From the NCBI RefSeq assembly GCF_900312995.1, contig NZ_ONZI01000006.1, positions 1 through 64,000 of the forward strand: 64,000 nucleotides of DNA, given 5' to 3'. Below the pieces are notes generated by a model. That model was given only the letters and a program-made list of their open reading frames with translations. It searched no databases and had not been told where the DNA came from. Source of the DNA: Kushneria phyllosphaerae (lineage in GTDB: Bacteria; Pseudomonadota; Gammaproteobacteria; Pseudomonadales; Halomonadaceae). Positions 42,657 through 54,238 of the stretch are shown piece after piece (within the stretch, counting starts at the first letter, position 1; each line of letters begins with the position of its first letter). The position numbers and the translations under genes are program-made.

Positions 42657-43232
42657 ATGTCTTCATATTTTGACTCTTCTCTCGCCCAGCAGGCGCTAAA
42701 GGACGCCGCCGTCTCTCTGATGGATGGTGGCGTTGTGGCGTACCCGACGGAAGCCGTCTGGGGGCTGGGCTGTGATCCCGATAACACGGAAGCGCTCGAG
42801 CGTCTTCTGACCCTCAAGATGCGCGACCCGGCCAAGGGGTTGATTCTGATTGCCGCCAGCATCGAGCAGTTCGAGCCCTGGCTTGCCGGGCTTGATGCCA
42901 CGCAGCGTGCGCGGCTTCAGGCCAGCTGGCCCGGACCCGTGAGCTGGCTGGTGCCGGACAACGGCCGCGCGCATCCGCTGGTGCGCGGCGAGCACGCAAG
43001 CGTGGCCCTGCGGGTCAGTCATCATCCGCTGGTGCAGGCGCTGTGTCAGGCTTTCGGCGGCCCGCTGGTGTCGAGTTCGGCCAATCGGGCAAGCGAAGCG
43101 CCCTGTCTGGCTGCTGAGGAGATCCGGCAGGTGTTCAGGGACCAGGTGCTGATTGTCGACGGGCCGCTGGGCGGGCGAACGCGCCCCAGCGAGGTTCGTG
43201 ATCTGCTCACCAATGACGTGCTGCGCGACTAG
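42657..43232 (+). CDS. tsaC: Threonylcarbamoyl-AMP synthase
   Basis: TsaC (191 aa, YrdC family) makes threonylcarbamoyl-AMP from threonine, bicarbonate and ATP for t6A37 of tRNA. Characteristic are GGVVAYPTEAVWGLGCDP (about 23-40), MRDPAKGLILIAA, SWPGPVSWLVP and VSSSANRASEAP. The ATG at 42657 gives the normal family N-terminus. It lies in the classical dprA-tsaC-hemF-aroE series. Its product is later cyclised by TcdA, also encoded in this window. Confidence 0.94.
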   Translation: MSSYFDSSLAQQALKDAAVSLMDGGVVAYPTEAVWGLGCDPDNTEALERLLTLKMRDPAKGLILIAASIEQFEPWLAGLDATQRARLQASWPGPVSWLVPDNGRAHPLVRGEHASVALRVSHHPLVQALCQAFGGPLVSSSANRASEAPCLAAEEIRQVFRDQVLIVDGPLGGRTRPSEVRDLLTNDVLRD

Positions 43233-43279
43233 CGCTGCCCCGCACTACAATGCCCGTCATGGCCAGGGCGTGGCCATGA

Positions 43280-45042
<1,763 letters not shown>

Positions 45043-45057
45043 TCGGCCCGACTGTCG

Positions 45058-45852
45058 TCAGGAGTTGATACTGCCGCAGCTCGGGGTATGACCCGCGGCA
45101 TGCGCCTGCTCCGAGAGCTTGACCGCACTTTGCATGCGGCCTTCAAGGGCCTTGCTGCGCTCGCCATCGTTGGGGTGGGTCGAGGCCCACTCCGGAGGCT
45201 TGCCACCGCCGGCAGCACTGGCCATGTTCTGCCACAGGGCGATACTGGCTTTGGGGTCAAAGCCGGCGCGTGCCATCAGATCCAGCCCCAACAGGTCGGC
45301 TTCGCTTTCCTGACGGCGTGAGTAGGGCAGCAGAACCCCATACTGGGCGCCGGCGCCCAACAGCTGTGCCAGCATGTTGTTACCTGTCACGGACTGCACG
45401 ACCCCCAGACCGGTACTGGTCAGTGACTGGGTCGAGGTGCGCTCGTTGGCGTGGTTGGCCAGCACGTGGGCCATCTCGTGGCCGACGACCGTGGCAATCT
45501 GGTCCTGATTTTTCGCCACGCTCATCAGCCCTGTATTGATCACGACGTAGCCGCCGGGCAGGGCAAAGGCATTGGGTTCGTCATCCTGATAGACCCCGAC
45601 GGTCCATTTCGACGGGCCCTGTCCTTCAGGCAGCGTGTCGATAATGGCGTTGGCAATACAGCTGACGTACTGCCCGTCACGGCCGGTGGCCTGTTTGTGG
45701 CTCTGACGATACTCCTCGAAGGCCTTCTGGCCCTGCTGGTCGATCTCGCTGCTGTCAAACAGCGACAGCTGGGAACGCCCGAGCGGCGAGGTGGTGCAGG
45801 CACTCAGGCCAAGGCTTAACGTCAGTGCACTCAGCACGGTCTTGCGCATCAT
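45058..45852 (-). CDS. M48-family periplasmic metalloprotease lipoprotein
   Basis: This 264-residue lipoprotein has signal MMRKTVLSALTLSLGLSACTT with lipobox GLSAC, and a zinc-protease domain with HEMAHVLANH near residue 118 and the third ligand Glu in ESEADLLG near 180. SRRQESEAD and LPGGYVVINTGL are typical of the LoiP/YcaL group, which cut misfolded outer-membrane or envelope proteins. The start at 45852 has AGGAG upstream, though spaced rather widely; an in-frame 20-residue extension is rejected. It converges on aroE. Confidence 0.9.
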   Translation of the reverse strand: MMRKTVLSALTLSLGLSACTTSPLGRSQLSLFDSSEIDQQGQKAFEEYRQSHKQATGRDGQYVSCIANAIIDTLPEGQGPSKWTVGVYQDDEPNAFALPGGYVVINTGLMSVAKNQDQIATVVGHEMAHVLANHANERTSTQSLTSTGLGVVQSVTGNNMLAQLLGAGAQYGVLLPYSRRQESEADLLGLDLMARAGFDPKASIALWQNMASAAGGGKPPEWASTHPNDGERSKALEGRMQSAVKLSEQAHAAGHTPSCGSINS

Positions 45853-45967
45853 GAACGGCAAAACTCCTGTAGGGATTCGATGGGTCCGACTGGACGCGTG
45901 CCAAAGGGGCACGCCAGGATAGCGGGGTCATGCTCACATGACAGCATAACCTGATGCGGAGCAATAC

Positions 45968-46840
45968 ATGAATGAGCAGTTGAGCACACGTCTTTTGAAC
46001 CTGCTGGACCGGCTGGCGCCATTATTGCCCCCCGAGCAGGCCCCCATCGACTGGTCACGCGACGTGGCCGCGCTCTGGCAGCGCCATGCGCTGGGCGGAC
46101 GACTGACCCCGGTTCAGCCGCGTGACAGCGTCAGCGTGTCGGAGTTGATTGGTATCGAGGCCCAGAAAAGGGCGCTGGTGGACAATACACGTACCTTTCT
46201 AAGCGGGCGCCCGGCCAATCATGCACTGCTCTGGGGGGCGCGTGGCACTGGCAAGTCGTCACTGATCCGTGCGCTGATCAACGATCTGGCCGGCGAAGGG
46301 CTGCGCCTGATTCAGGTCGACCGTCATGATCTGGTGGGTCTGCCGACGCTGGTGCAAACGCTCAAGGGCAGCGATTATCGCTTTGTCGTCTACTGTGACG
46401 ATCTCTCCTTTGAAGGCAGCGATGATGCCTACAAGGCGCTCAAGAGTGTGCTGGATGGCACCCTGACCGGCCCGCCGGACAATGTGTTGCTCTATGCCAC
46501 CTCCAATCGGCGCCACCTGTTGCCGGAAAGCATGGCCGACAACAACGACACGCAGGTCGTGGGGGGCGAGATCCATCATGGCGACGCCGTCGAAGAGAAG
46601 ATTTCGCTGTCGGACCGATTTGGACTGTGGCTATCGTTCTATCCGTTCGATCAGGACACGTATCTGCAAACCTGCGCGCACTGGGTGGCTCATCTGGGCG
46701 GGCAGTTTGATGACGCCGCCGAGGCCGAGGCACGCCGCTTTGCGCTGGCACGTGGCGTGCGCAGCGGCCGCGCGGCCTGGCAGTTCGCCATCGCCTGGAC
46801 CGGGCGACCTGGTACGGCCGACAACACCGCCGTCGACTAA
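45968..46840 (+). CDS. DUF815-family AAA-type ATPase
   Basis: This 290-residue protein matches DUF815: GIEAQKRALVDNTRTFLSG, the Walker A motif GARGTGKSS (about 90-98), Walker B-like VVYCDDLSF (about 137-145) and LLYATSNRRHL (sensor 1). A C-terminal helical part follows. Family members are predicted cytosolic AAA-like ATPases of unknown target. It is not in an operon with any gene whose function would help. Confidence 0.88.
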   Translation: MNEQLSTRLLNLLDRLAPLLPPEQAPIDWSRDVAALWQRHALGGRLTPVQPRDSVSVSELIGIEAQKRALVDNTRTFLSGRPANHALLWGARGTGKSSLIRALINDLAGEGLRLIQVDRHDLVGLPTLVQTLKGSDYRFVVYCDDLSFEGSDDAYKALKSVLDGTLTGPPDNVLLYATSNRRHLLPESMADNNDTQVVGGEIHHGDAVEEKISLSDRFGLWLSFYPFDQDTYLQTCAHWVAHLGGQFDDAAEAEARRFALARGVRSGRAAWQFAIAWTGRPGTADNTAVD

Positions 46841-46926
46841 AGTAGGGCTGAAAGCGCCTTGCCCCGAGCCAGCATGTCCGGGAATTGATGCCACACTGAA
46901 TGCTTTGGTCGACGGAGAGTGAAGCG

Positions 46927-47346
46927 ATGACAACAATGATAAAAATGGTCATGGGTGGGCTGCTGCTGACCGGCATGGTCACGACGCCGGTGATGGCCGA
47001 CTCTGGTGATGATCACGGCAGCCAGGCATCCCAAACCAGCGATCAGAGCGCTTCGAAACACGGCGAGCGCCTCTCGGGCAGCGCCATTCGTGACAATGTG
47101 CTGGGCCATCGGGTAACCGGTGCCATGGCCGATGGCAGCCAATACAGTGAAGTCTACCGCGTCGATGGCACCATCGAGGGGGAAGACTATACCGGCCAGT
47201 CCACGATCAAGGACGATCGCATGTGCCTTGATTATGGCAGCGGTGATACCACCTGCTATCAGGTTCGCATGATCGGCGACAACCATATCGAGTGGCTGCT
47301 TGATGGTGAGGTGGTGGGCGAAGGGACGCTCAGCGCGATGGAATAA
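46927..47346 (+). CDS. Exported protein of unknown function, possibly DUF995-like
   Basis: This 139-residue protein has a signal peptide with probable cleavage after VMA (about residue 25), then a Ser/Gln/Asp-rich linker and a C-terminal domain from LSGSAIRDNVLGHRVTG. That domain contains DGSQYSEVYRVDGTI and two cysteines (MCLDYGSGDTTCYQV) that may form a disulphide. The pattern recalls DUF995-type periplasmic domains, but the match is weak. GGAGAG precedes the ATG. It is monocistronic with its own terminator. Confidence 0.7.
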   Translation: MTTMIKMVMGGLLLTGMVTTPVMADSGDDHGSQASQTSDQSASKHGERLSGSAIRDNVLGHRVTGAMADGSQYSEVYRVDGTIEGEDYTGQSTIKDDRMCLDYGSGDTTCYQVRMIGDNHIEWLLDGEVVGEGTLSAME

Positions 47347-47372
47347 AGCGGGTCGAGAACATCCACACCAGA

Positions 47373-47398
47373 ACCGGCGCCTGCGCGCCGGTTTTTTA
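47373..47398. terminator. Bidirectional terminator between 46927 and 48103 genes
   Basis: ACCGGCGC, loop CTGC and GCGCCGGT are followed by a T-run on the plus strand. It overlaps the stop codon of the convergent lipoprotein gene. Confidence 0.85.
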
Positions 47399-48103
47399 CA
47401 TCTCGGAAGGTTGGGGTCTGTTGGTTGGCGGGGCAGGCGGTGAGGTCGTGTCTTCGATCGGCGCTACTGCCTTGTTCGGCAATGTCGGCAGTCCGGGGGC
47501 GCTGGTCTGCTCGGCAGGGCCTGAAATGTCCAGCGTAATGGTTGGTGCCGGTATCAGGCGGGCCATGTCGCTGTCCAGGCGCGGCGTCAGTGACAGGGTG
47601 CTCCCCGCCGGCAGCTGCTGCTGATTGGCCAGCCGCTGTGCCAGTGCCAGCAGCTTCTGGTTATAGGGCGCCCCTTCTCGAATGGACGTTTCCGGGAAAA
47701 GGTCCACCGGCAGGCGCAGGGTCGCCGGCTCGCCACCACGAAGGGCGATCGGTTCATCCACGTCGCCACTGACCGGCTCGGCGCCGGGCACTACGAGCTG
47801 CCAGGCATAGCCGGTCAGATTGATATCGGGCGCGGCATCCGGGGGTGTCAGGGACAGCGGCAGCTCCAGGCTGACCGGCATGCCGGCCATATCAAGTCCC
47901 GCTCTGGCCAGTGCCGTGGGCTCAAGCGTCAGGGCATCGATGGGCACCGCCCAGCGGCCGATACGAACGTTTTCCACCCCCATCGACTGCAGCGCCAGTC
48001 GCCCCAGCATGAAGCTGGCCTGTGGCAATGCCAGACAGCCGGCCAGTGATAGCGTTGCAGCCATCAGCAGGGCCGGGCGATATCGAAACTTCCCCTGTGT
48101 CAT
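47396..48103 (-). CDS. Putative LEA14/WHy-like lipoprotein
   Basis: This 235-residue protein has a signal ending in SLAGC (lipobox, Cys near residue 23). The middle part (about 60-140) alternates hydrophobic strands with DINLTGYAWQLVVPGAEP and LPVDLFP, which recalls the LEA14/WHy beta-sandwich domain of small lipoproteins. This is a tentative assignment. A Pro/Thr/Ser-rich tail follows and ends PSEM. Function unknown. It is encoded downstream of der but with a separate start and a 107-base gap. Confidence 0.68.
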   Translation of the reverse strand: MTQGKFRYRPALLMAATLSLAGCLALPQASFMLGRLALQSMGVENVRIGRWAVPIDALTLEPTALARAGLDMAGMPVSLELPLSLTPPDAAPDINLTGYAWQLVVPGAEPVSGDVDEPIALRGGEPATLRLPVDLFPETSIREGAPYNQKLLALAQRLANQQQLPAGSTLSLTPRLDSDMARLIPAPTITLDISGPAEQTSAPGLPTLPNKAVAPIEDTTSPPAPPTNRPQPSEM

Positions 48104-48210
48104 GACAGACTCCTGTCAGAGAGGCGTTGGATCAACGCTTTCTGATGCAAGTCTGACCTGGATCGACCGGAATGTCATACCAGGTCACCAGGAAAGGAGT
48201 CTGACAGCCT

Positions 48211-49614
48211 TTAGCGTCGGCTTTTGCGCGCTTCCTTGGTACGCGCCAGTTCACGGGACTTGGCCTTTTCCCGATCGCTGTCGCCACTGTTCTTGTCGTA
48301 GGGGTTATCGCCGGAGCGAAACTCGAAGCGGATGGGCGTGCCCTTGACCTTGAGCACCTTGCGAAAGGTGTTGATCAAAAAGCGCTTGTAGGCTTCAGGC
48401 AGGGCATTGGTCTGATTGCCGTGCACCACGATCAGTGGCGGATTGGCGCCGCCCTGATGCGCCATGCGCAGTTTGATACGACGACCGTGGACAAGCGGCG
48501 GCTGGTGCTCGCTGACGGCGTCCTGCAACAGCGTGGTCAGACGATTGGTCGACCAGCGCGCCGTCGCCGAGGCGAAGGCGCGCTCGATGGACGGGTAAAG
48601 GTCGCCCACGGCCGTGCCGTGAAGCGCCGAAATGAAATGCAGGTCGGCGTAATCGGCAAACCCCAGACGCCTTTTGATGTCGGCGCGCATCTTCTCGCGG
48701 GCTTCCTGCTCAAGGCCATCCCACTTGTTGACGGCCAGCACCAGCGCTCGCCCGGTAGTCAGCACGTAATCCAGCAGGTGCAGATCCTGCTCGACCAGAC
48801 CGGTGCGGGCATCGAGCACCACGATGGCGACGTTGCACTCCTTGATGGCGTCCAGCGTCTTGATGATCGAGAACTTTTCGGCCGCCAGACTGATGTTCTT
48901 GCGGCGACGCACGCCGGCCGTGTCGATCAGCACATAGGGCTGGCCGCGGCGCTCGAAGGGGATTTCAATGGCATCGCGCGTGGTGCCGGCTTCATCAAAG
49001 ACCACCACACGCTCTTCGCCCAGCAGCCGGTTGACCAGGGTGGACTTGCCCACGTTGGGGCGCCCGACCACACCGATGCGAATACCGTTGGCAATCAGGT
49101 CCGGGTGGGTCTCTTCATTGACCTCGGGGAAGGGCTCCAGAACATGCTCGATCAGAGTGGTGACATTGCGCCCGTGTGCAGCAGCAATGGCGTGGGGGTC
49201 GCCCAGCCCCAGCGCCCAGAAATCGGCGGTGGCAATCTCTTCCTGCAGACCGTCACTCTTGTTGACCACAAGCCAGGTCTTTTTCTGATTGATGCGCAGA
49301 TGGTTGGCGATGGCCTCATCGGCCGGCATGACGCCGGCGCGTGCATCCACCATGAAAAAGACAATGTCGGCTTCATCGATGGCCAGCAGCGACTGCTCGG
49401 CCATGGCCGCATCGATGCCCATCTCGTCGCCGCTGATACCGCCGGTGTCGATGACGGTATAGGGCTTGTCGCCCAGCTGACCGTTGCCGTAGTGGCGATC
49501 ACGGGTCAGCCCCGGAAAGTCTGCAACGATGGCATCACGCGTGCGCGTCAGCCGGTTGAATAGCGTGGATTTGCCGACATTGGGTCGGCCGACAAGTGCG
49601 ATAACGGGATTCAT
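48211..49614 (-). CDS. der: Ribosome biogenesis GTPase Der
   Basis: Der (467 aa, EngA) is an essential double-GTPase for 50S subunit assembly. The first G domain has [14 protein letters not shown] at 8-21 and DTGG; the second has [14 protein letters not shown] near 180 and DTAGV, each with NKxD (NKSD and NKWD). A C-terminal KH-like domain (about 350-440) and a basic tail rich in Lys and Arg follow. It ends the yfgM-bamB-der cluster in the usual order. Confidence 0.97.
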   Translation of the reverse strand: MNPVIALVGRPNVGKSTLFNRLTRTRDAIVADFPGLTRDRHYGNGQLGDKPYTVIDTGGISGDEMGIDAAMAEQSLLAIDEADIVFFMVDARAGVMPADEAIANHLRINQKKTWLVVNKSDGLQEEIATADFWALGLGDPHAIAAAHGRNVTTLIEHVLEPFPEVNEETHPDLIANGIRIGVVGRPNVGKSTLVNRLLGEERVVVFDEAGTTRDAIEIPFERRGQPYVLIDTAGVRRRKNISLAAEKFSIIKTLDAIKECNVAIVVLDARTGLVEQDLHLLDYVLTTGRALVLAVNKWDGLEQEAREKMRADIKRRLGFADYADLHFISALHGTAVGDLYPSIERAFASATARWSTNRLTTLLQDAVSEHQPPLVHGRRIKLRMAHQGGANPPLIVVHGNQTNALPEAYKRFLINTFRKVLKVKGTPIRFEFRSGDNPYDKNSGDSDREKAKSRELARTKEARKSRR

Positions 49615-49760
49615 GAGGGTCCTGCACGATAGAGGGAGCGGGCTGTCGGCTTAATGGGGGACAGCGCTGATACCGTCCGTCCTGATCGGGGCATTCTAAC
49701 CCGAAAGGCGTCGGTATTCGAAATGTGTGAAACGCCCGATCAGGCGTGGATGATAAACGA

Positions 49761-49793
49761 ACGGGTCTTCCGGTCGAATACCGGAAGACCCGT
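49761..49793. terminator. Hairpin downstream of bamB
   Basis: A perfect 13-bp stem ACGGGTCTTCCGG/CCGGAAGACCCGT with a seven-base loop lies about 25 bases past the bamB stop on the minus strand. The sequence after it (TTCGTTTATC) is only modestly T-rich, so it may reduce, not abolish, transcription into der. Confidence 0.68.
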
Positions 49794-49817
49794 CATGACC
49801 TTATGGTCGAGAACGGC

Positions 49818-51038
49818 TTACTGAGGGCTGCCCATGTCCTTGAGAGAATAGGCGATCAACTCACCGTCGTTGGTCAGCGCAAAGACATGCTCGCCATCGG
49901 TCAGCGGGGTGATGCTGATGCCGTCACCGCCCGGATGCGTGCGGCCTTCCTGCTCACCGGTTTTGGCATCGATGACGTGCAGATAGCCCTGATAGTCTCC
50001 AACCACCAGCTTGTTGTCGACAAATACCGGAGCACTCAGAGAGCGGCCTTCCAGCGCGTCCTGATTCCAGATGACACGACCATTGTTGGCATCAAGCGCC
50101 ATGATGTGGCTGTCGGCGGTGACGGTGAAGAGATAGTCACCGACCAGCACCGGCGTGTGATAGCTGGACTGTTCCCGCTCCCAGAGCGGCTGGCCGTTGC
50201 GGGCATCGAGTGCCATGACGCGGCCGTTGTAGCTGGTCACGAACAGACGGCCGTCCTGGGTCAGCACCGGCTGACCATCAAGGTCCACCAGCTGCTCGAC
50301 TTCGGTGCGCCCCTGGGGTACCGCAACGCGCAGGTCCCACAGTTGCTGACCGCTGCGGTTGTCAAAGGCCGCCAGACGACCGTTGGCAAAGCCTGCAAAG
50401 GAAACCGGGTCGATGGTGCGCGGTGCGCCGGTGCCACGCAGGGTCAGTGCCGGCTGGGAGGAGGCGTACAGCCACTGCTCGTCACCGGTAAAGCGATCCA
50501 GTGCCGTCAGCGTACCATCCACGCTTTGCACAACCACCTGTCCACTGTTGAGCTGCGGCGGGGCGATGACCTCACTGGAAACGCTGGTGCGCCAGACGAT
50601 ATCACCGTTGTCTTCACTAAAGACAATGACTTCACCGTTGCGCGTGCCGGCAAAGAGCTGTCCGCTGTCCGCCGTCAGACCGCTGGAGATCGGTGTTTCC
50701 AGACGCTTTTCCCACTTGACCTGACCATTGTTGCGGTTGATGGCCTTGATGTTGCCTTCGGCATCGCTGGCATAGATCGTGTCGCCTGAAATGGCCGGTG
50801 TGATCGGATAGCGTGCCCGGGTCAGCGAACCGATACCATCCGACCACATGCCCTCGACCTTGACGGTCTGATCGATACTGGTCAGCTCGCGTGGCTGCGT
50901 GCCGGTCTGAACATTGCCGGAGCAGCCGGCGAGCACCACCAGTGAGGTGGCACACAGCAGGGCACCCAGCGGTTTTGCCATCAGCGCGACGCGCTTGAGG
51001 CCCGAATGTGAAGGAGAGCCGTTTTCAAGCGTGCTCAT
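49818..51038 (-). CDS. bamB: Outer-membrane assembly lipoprotein BamB
   Basis: BamB (406 aa) is a beta-propeller lipoprotein of the BAM complex that inserts outer-membrane proteins. The lipobox VVLAGC puts the lipid on about Cys39. Repeated PQQ-type blades are visible (for example LYASDAEGNIKAIN, VVVQSVDGTLTALDRFTG, VVGDYQGYLHVIDAKTG). AGGAGG lies upstream of the ATG at 51038, which overlaps the yfgM stop; an internal ATG just before the hydrophobic part of the signal could be used instead. It sits between yfgM and der, as in E. coli and Pseudomonas. Confidence 0.95.
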   Translation of the reverse strand: MSTLENGSPSHSGLKRVALMAKPLGALLCATSLVVLAGCSGNVQTGTQPRELTSIDQTVKVEGMWSDGIGSLTRARYPITPAISGDTIYASDAEGNIKAINRNNGQVKWEKRLETPISSGLTADSGQLFAGTRNGEVIVFSEDNGDIVWRTSVSSEVIAPPQLNSGQVVVQSVDGTLTALDRFTGDEQWLYASSQPALTLRGTGAPRTIDPVSFAGFANGRLAAFDNRSGQQLWDLRVAVPQGRTEVEQLVDLDGQPVLTQDGRLFVTSYNGRVMALDARNGQPLWEREQSSYHTPVLVGDYLFTVTADSHIMALDANNGRVIWNQDALEGRSLSAPVFVDNKLVVGDYQGYLHVIDAKTGEQEGRTHPGGDGISITPLTDGEHVFALTNDGELIAYSLKDMGSPQ

Positions 51039-51703
51039 GAAGCCTCCTGAGGCGCCAGATCATCGAGTTTGAGTTGTATCCCGGAGAGCTGCTGATTGTG
51101 CTCACGAGCCAGATTGACGGCATTTTGCCAGGCACTGCGTGCCTCATCGACATTGCCCATCGCCAGCTGGATGTCGCCGCGGATATCTGCCCCGCGAGCG
51201 CTCATGGCCTCGGGCAGCTGCAGGCTCTCAAGCGTGCCGAGGGCTTCTTCGGCCTTGTCCTGACCCAGCTGCACACGGGCCAGTTCCAGACCGGCCAGCG
51301 CGCGGATCTCGTCGCGATCACTGCGTTTGCGTACCTCTCCCAGCGCTCGCTCGGCAGCCGGCAGGTCGTTGCCGTCCACGGCCAGGCGCGCCTGAATCAT
51401 GCCGGCCAGGTCGGCATACAGGGTGTCACCGTGCTGGTCACGAATGGCGTCAATGATGCTCTGGGCCGCCTGACGGCCACTGTCATCAAGACTGTCCTGT
51501 GAGGTCAGCTGAATCAGCTGCTGGTACTGAAGTGAGGCAGCTTCGGACTGTGACTGCTGATGATCCTGCCACCAGTGCCAGGCAAAAAGACCGACGGCGG
51601 CAATGATGATGCCGCCCAGAATCGGCTTGGCGTAGTTGTGCCAGATTCGTTTGGCAGCCGCCAGCTGATCGTCTTCTTCGTGAATGTTCAACTGATCCGC
51701 CAC
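51035..51703 (-). CDS. yfgM: YfgM-family ancillary SecYEG translocon/chaperone protein
   Basis: This 222-residue protein has one N-terminal membrane helix (about 25-45, from PILGGIIIAAVGLFAWHWW) and a periplasmic TPR-like helical domain. In E. coli YfgM joins PpiD at the SecYEG translocon. The start decides the N-terminus: a GTG at 51712 overlaps the ribosome-binding site itself, while the GTG at 51703 has AGGAG eight bases upstream and gives a family-like start reading ADQLNIHEEDDQ after the initiator, so 51703 is used. It overlaps bamB by four bases. Confidence 0.9.
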   Translation of the reverse strand: MADQLNIHEEDDQLAAAKRIWHNYAKPILGGIIIAAVGLFAWHWWQDHQQSQSEAASLQYQQLIQLTSQDSLDDSGRQAAQSIIDAIRDQHGDTLYADLAGMIQARLAVDGNDLPAAERALGEVRKRSDRDEIRALAGLELARVQLGQDKAEEALGTLESLQLPEAMSARGADIRGDIQLAMGNVDEARSAWQNAVNLAREHNQQLSGIQLKLDDLAPQEAS

Positions 51704-51763
51704 GTGCGGCACTCCTGTAGGTTTGGTCTCATGACAGTCTCTGCCCGGGTGGTTGAAAGGCCG

Positions 51764-53080
51764 CTAGGCCTGGGTCACATGGCCACTGTCTGCCGGACGC
51801 TCATCCATCCAGCGCGAGAGCCGCTCGACCAGCGCATCCATATCCAGCTGCTGCTGGGGCTCTTCACCGCGCAGGTCCTTGAGCGCGACCGTACCGGCAG
51901 CAAGCTCATCTTCGCCCAGTATGACCACAAAACGGGCGCGACTCTTGTCGGCCTTTTTCATTTGGCTTTTGAAACTGCCGCCGCCGCAGTGTACCTGCAC
52001 ACGAAGGGAGGGCAAGCGGCTGCGAAGCGTCTCACCCAGTACCAGCAGCTGCGTATCCACGCCTTCGCCCTGACCCATGAGGTAGACATCCAGGATATCC
52101 TCGGCAGCCGTGGGGACCAGCTCCAGTGTCTCCAGCAGCAAAATCAGACGTTCAACGCCCATGGCAAAACCGACTGCCGGGGTGGCCTTGCCGCCCAGCT
52201 GCTCGACCAGGCCATCATAGCGCCCGCCGGCACAAACGGTGCCCTGACTGCCCAGTGCCGTGGTGGTCCATTCAAAGACCGTCCGGCTGTAGTAGTCCAT
52301 CCCTCGCACCAGACGCGTATTGATGACGTACTTGATGCCCAGAGCGTCGAGCTTGTGCTTGAGCGCGTCAAAGTGAGCGATGGAAGCATCATCAAGATGG
52401 TCGATGAGCTTCGGCGCAGCCTCGATCAGAGCCTGCATGTCGGGATTTTTGCTGTCGAGAATGCGCAGCGGGTTGCTGCCCAGACGACGATGAGAATCTT
52501 CGTCAAGCTGATCGAGATGCGCATTGAAGTAATCGACCAGCATGGCGCGATAGACATGACGCGCCTCGAGCGAGCCCAGCGAGTTGATCTCGAGCTGCAC
52601 ATGATCGATCAGGCCCAGTGCCTGCCAGAGGCGGGCGGACAGGGCGATCACCTCAACATCAATGTCCGGGCCTTCCAGGCCAAAGACTTCCACGCCTACC
52701 TGGTGGAACTGACGGTAACGACCCTTCTGGGGGCGTTCATGGCGAAACATGGGGCCGGCATACCAGAGCCTTTGGATCTGATTGTGCAACAGCCCGTTTT
52801 CGATGGCGGCACGCACCACGGGGGCCGTGCCTTCCGGACGCAGGGAGAGGCTGTCACCGTTGCGATCGTCAAAGGTATACATCTCCTTTTCGACGATATC
52901 GGTCACCTCGCCGATGGAGCGTTTGAACAGGGCGGTCTGTTCAAGCACCGGCGTGCGCATTTCCAGGTAGCCGTACTGTGCCATGAGCTGGCGTACGTGC
53001 TGCTCGAAATACTGCCAGAGCGGGGAGCGCTCGGGCAGCAGGTCATTCATGCCTCGGATGGCCTGTACTTTACTGGACAT
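51764..53080 (-). CDS. hisS: Histidyl-tRNA synthetase
   Basis: HisS (438 aa) is a class II synthetase for tRNA-His. Motif 2 is seen in [23 protein letters not shown] sequence near 110-125, the histidine loops are [15 protein letters not shown] and CAGGRYDGL, motif 3 is [11 protein letters not shown], and the C-terminal anticodon-binding domain follows from residue about 330. The ATG at 53080 ([16 protein letters not shown]) is standard. It is located between ispG and yfgM, as in many gammaproteobacteria. Confidence 0.97.
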   Translation of the reverse strand: MSSKVQAIRGMNDLLPERSPLWQYFEQHVRQLMAQYGYLEMRTPVLEQTALFKRSIGEVTDIVEKEMYTFDDRNGDSLSLRPEGTAPVVRAAIENGLLHNQIQRLWYAGPMFRHERPQKGRYRQFHQVGVEVFGLEGPDIDVEVIALSARLWQALGLIDHVQLEINSLGSLEARHVYRAMLVDYFNAHLDQLDEDSHRRLGSNPLRILDSKNPDMQALIEAAPKLIDHLDDASIAHFDALKHKLDALGIKYVINTRLVRGMDYYSRTVFEWTTTALGSQGTVCAGGRYDGLVEQLGGKATPAVGFAMGVERLILLLETLELVPTAAEDILDVYLMGQGEGVDTQLLVLGETLRSRLPSLRVQVHCGGGSFKSQMKKADKSRARFVVILGEDELAAGTVALKDLRGEEPQQQLDMDALVERLSRWMDERPADSGHVTQA

Positions 53081-53119
53081 TGATTGTTTATCGCCGCATT
53101 TCAAAAAGGGGCCCGGGCC

Positions 53120-54232
53120 TCAGGCGCGGGTGATGACATCTTTCTCTTCGGCTTCCTTGCGCGCCACGCGATCCCGAATCAGTTTTTCAAGATCATCCAC
53201 GAGATGGTCGTTGCGCAGCTTCTGTGCAGGCTTGCCGTCGATATAAATCAGGTTGGCCGGACTGCCTCCGGTCAGACCGATATCGGTTTCTTTTGCCTCG
53301 CCGGGGCCGTTGACCACACAGCCGATGACCGACACGTTCAGCGGGGTCATGATGTCTTCAAGGCGCTCTTCGAGCTGATTCATGGTACCGATGACATCGA
53401 AGTTCTGGCGTGAGCAGCTCGGACAGGCAATAAAGTTGATCCCGCGTGAGCGCAGTTTCAGGCTCTTGAGGATGTCATAACCGACCTTGATTTCCTCGAC
53501 CGGGTCAGCGGCCAGCGAGATACGCAGGGTGTCACCGATGCCATCCATCAAAAGCGCCCCCAGGCCGATCGAGGACTTGACCGTACCACCGCGCAGGCCG
53601 CCGGCCTCGGTAATGCCCAGGTGCAGGGGCTGATCGATCTGGCCGGCAATCTGGCGATAGGCATCAACGGCCATGAAGATATCGCTGGCCTTGAGCGAAA
53701 TCTTGTACTCCTGAAAGTCCAGACGGTCGAGATAGTCAATGTGGCGCATGGCGGATTCGACCAGCGCGGCCGGCGTCGGTTCGCCATATTTTTTCTGCAG
53801 GTCCTTTTCAAGCGAGCCTGCATTGACGCCGATGCGAATCGGGATGCCGTTGTCACGCGCGGCCTGAACCACGGCGCGAACGCGATCTTCGCGACCAATG
53901 TTGCCGGGGTTGATGCGCAGGCAGTCAGCGCCCAGTTCAGCCACGCGCAGGGCGATGCGGTAGTCGAAATGGATGTCGGTCACCAGCGGCACCGAGGTGC
54001 GCTGCTTGATCTTGCCGAAGGCTTCGGCACAGTCCATATCCGGCACGGAGACGCGCACGATATCGCCACCGGCTGCGGCAATACGCTCGATCTGATCGAC
54101 GGTGGCGTCGACGTCCAGCGTATTGGTGTTGGTCATGCTCTGTACTGAAATGGGCGCATCGCCACCCACGGGCACATTGCCGACGTGAATCTGGCGCGAC
54201 TTGCGCCGCACAATCGGGGACTGGCTAATCAT
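53120..54232 (-). CDS. ispG: 4-hydroxy-3-methylbut-2-enyl diphosphate synthase
   Basis: IspG (370 aa) is a 4Fe-4S enzyme of the MEP isoprenoid pathway. It has an N-terminal TIM barrel ([31 protein letters not shown]) and a C-terminal Fe-S domain with CPSCSR near 270 and [20 protein letters not shown] near 300, supplying three Cys and a Glu. It starts six bases after rodZ, so the two are tightly coupled, a common arrangement. Confidence 0.97.
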   Translation of the reverse strand: MISQSPIVRRKSRQIHVGNVPVGGDAPISVQSMTNTNTLDVDATVDQIERIAAAGGDIVRVSVPDMDCAEAFGKIKQRTSVPLVTDIHFDYRIALRVAELGADCLRINPGNIGREDRVRAVVQAARDNGIPIRIGVNAGSLEKDLQKKYGEPTPAALVESAMRHIDYLDRLDFQEYKISLKASDIFMAVDAYRQIAGQIDQPLHLGITEAGGLRGGTVKSSIGLGALLMDGIGDTLRISLAADPVEEIKVGYDILKSLKLRSRGINFIACPSCSRQNFDVIGTMNQLEERLEDIMTPLNVSVIGCVVNGPGEAKETDIGLTGGSPANLIYIDGKPAQKLRNDHLVDDLEKLIRDRVARKEAEEKDVITRA

Positions 54233-54238
54233 GATAAA

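Noticed and set aside
51560..53083. A 507-codon open frame on the plus strand opposite hisS
   Set aside because: hisS on the minus strand has all synthetase motifs; the antisense frame has low-complexity, His/Gln-rich translation and no family match.
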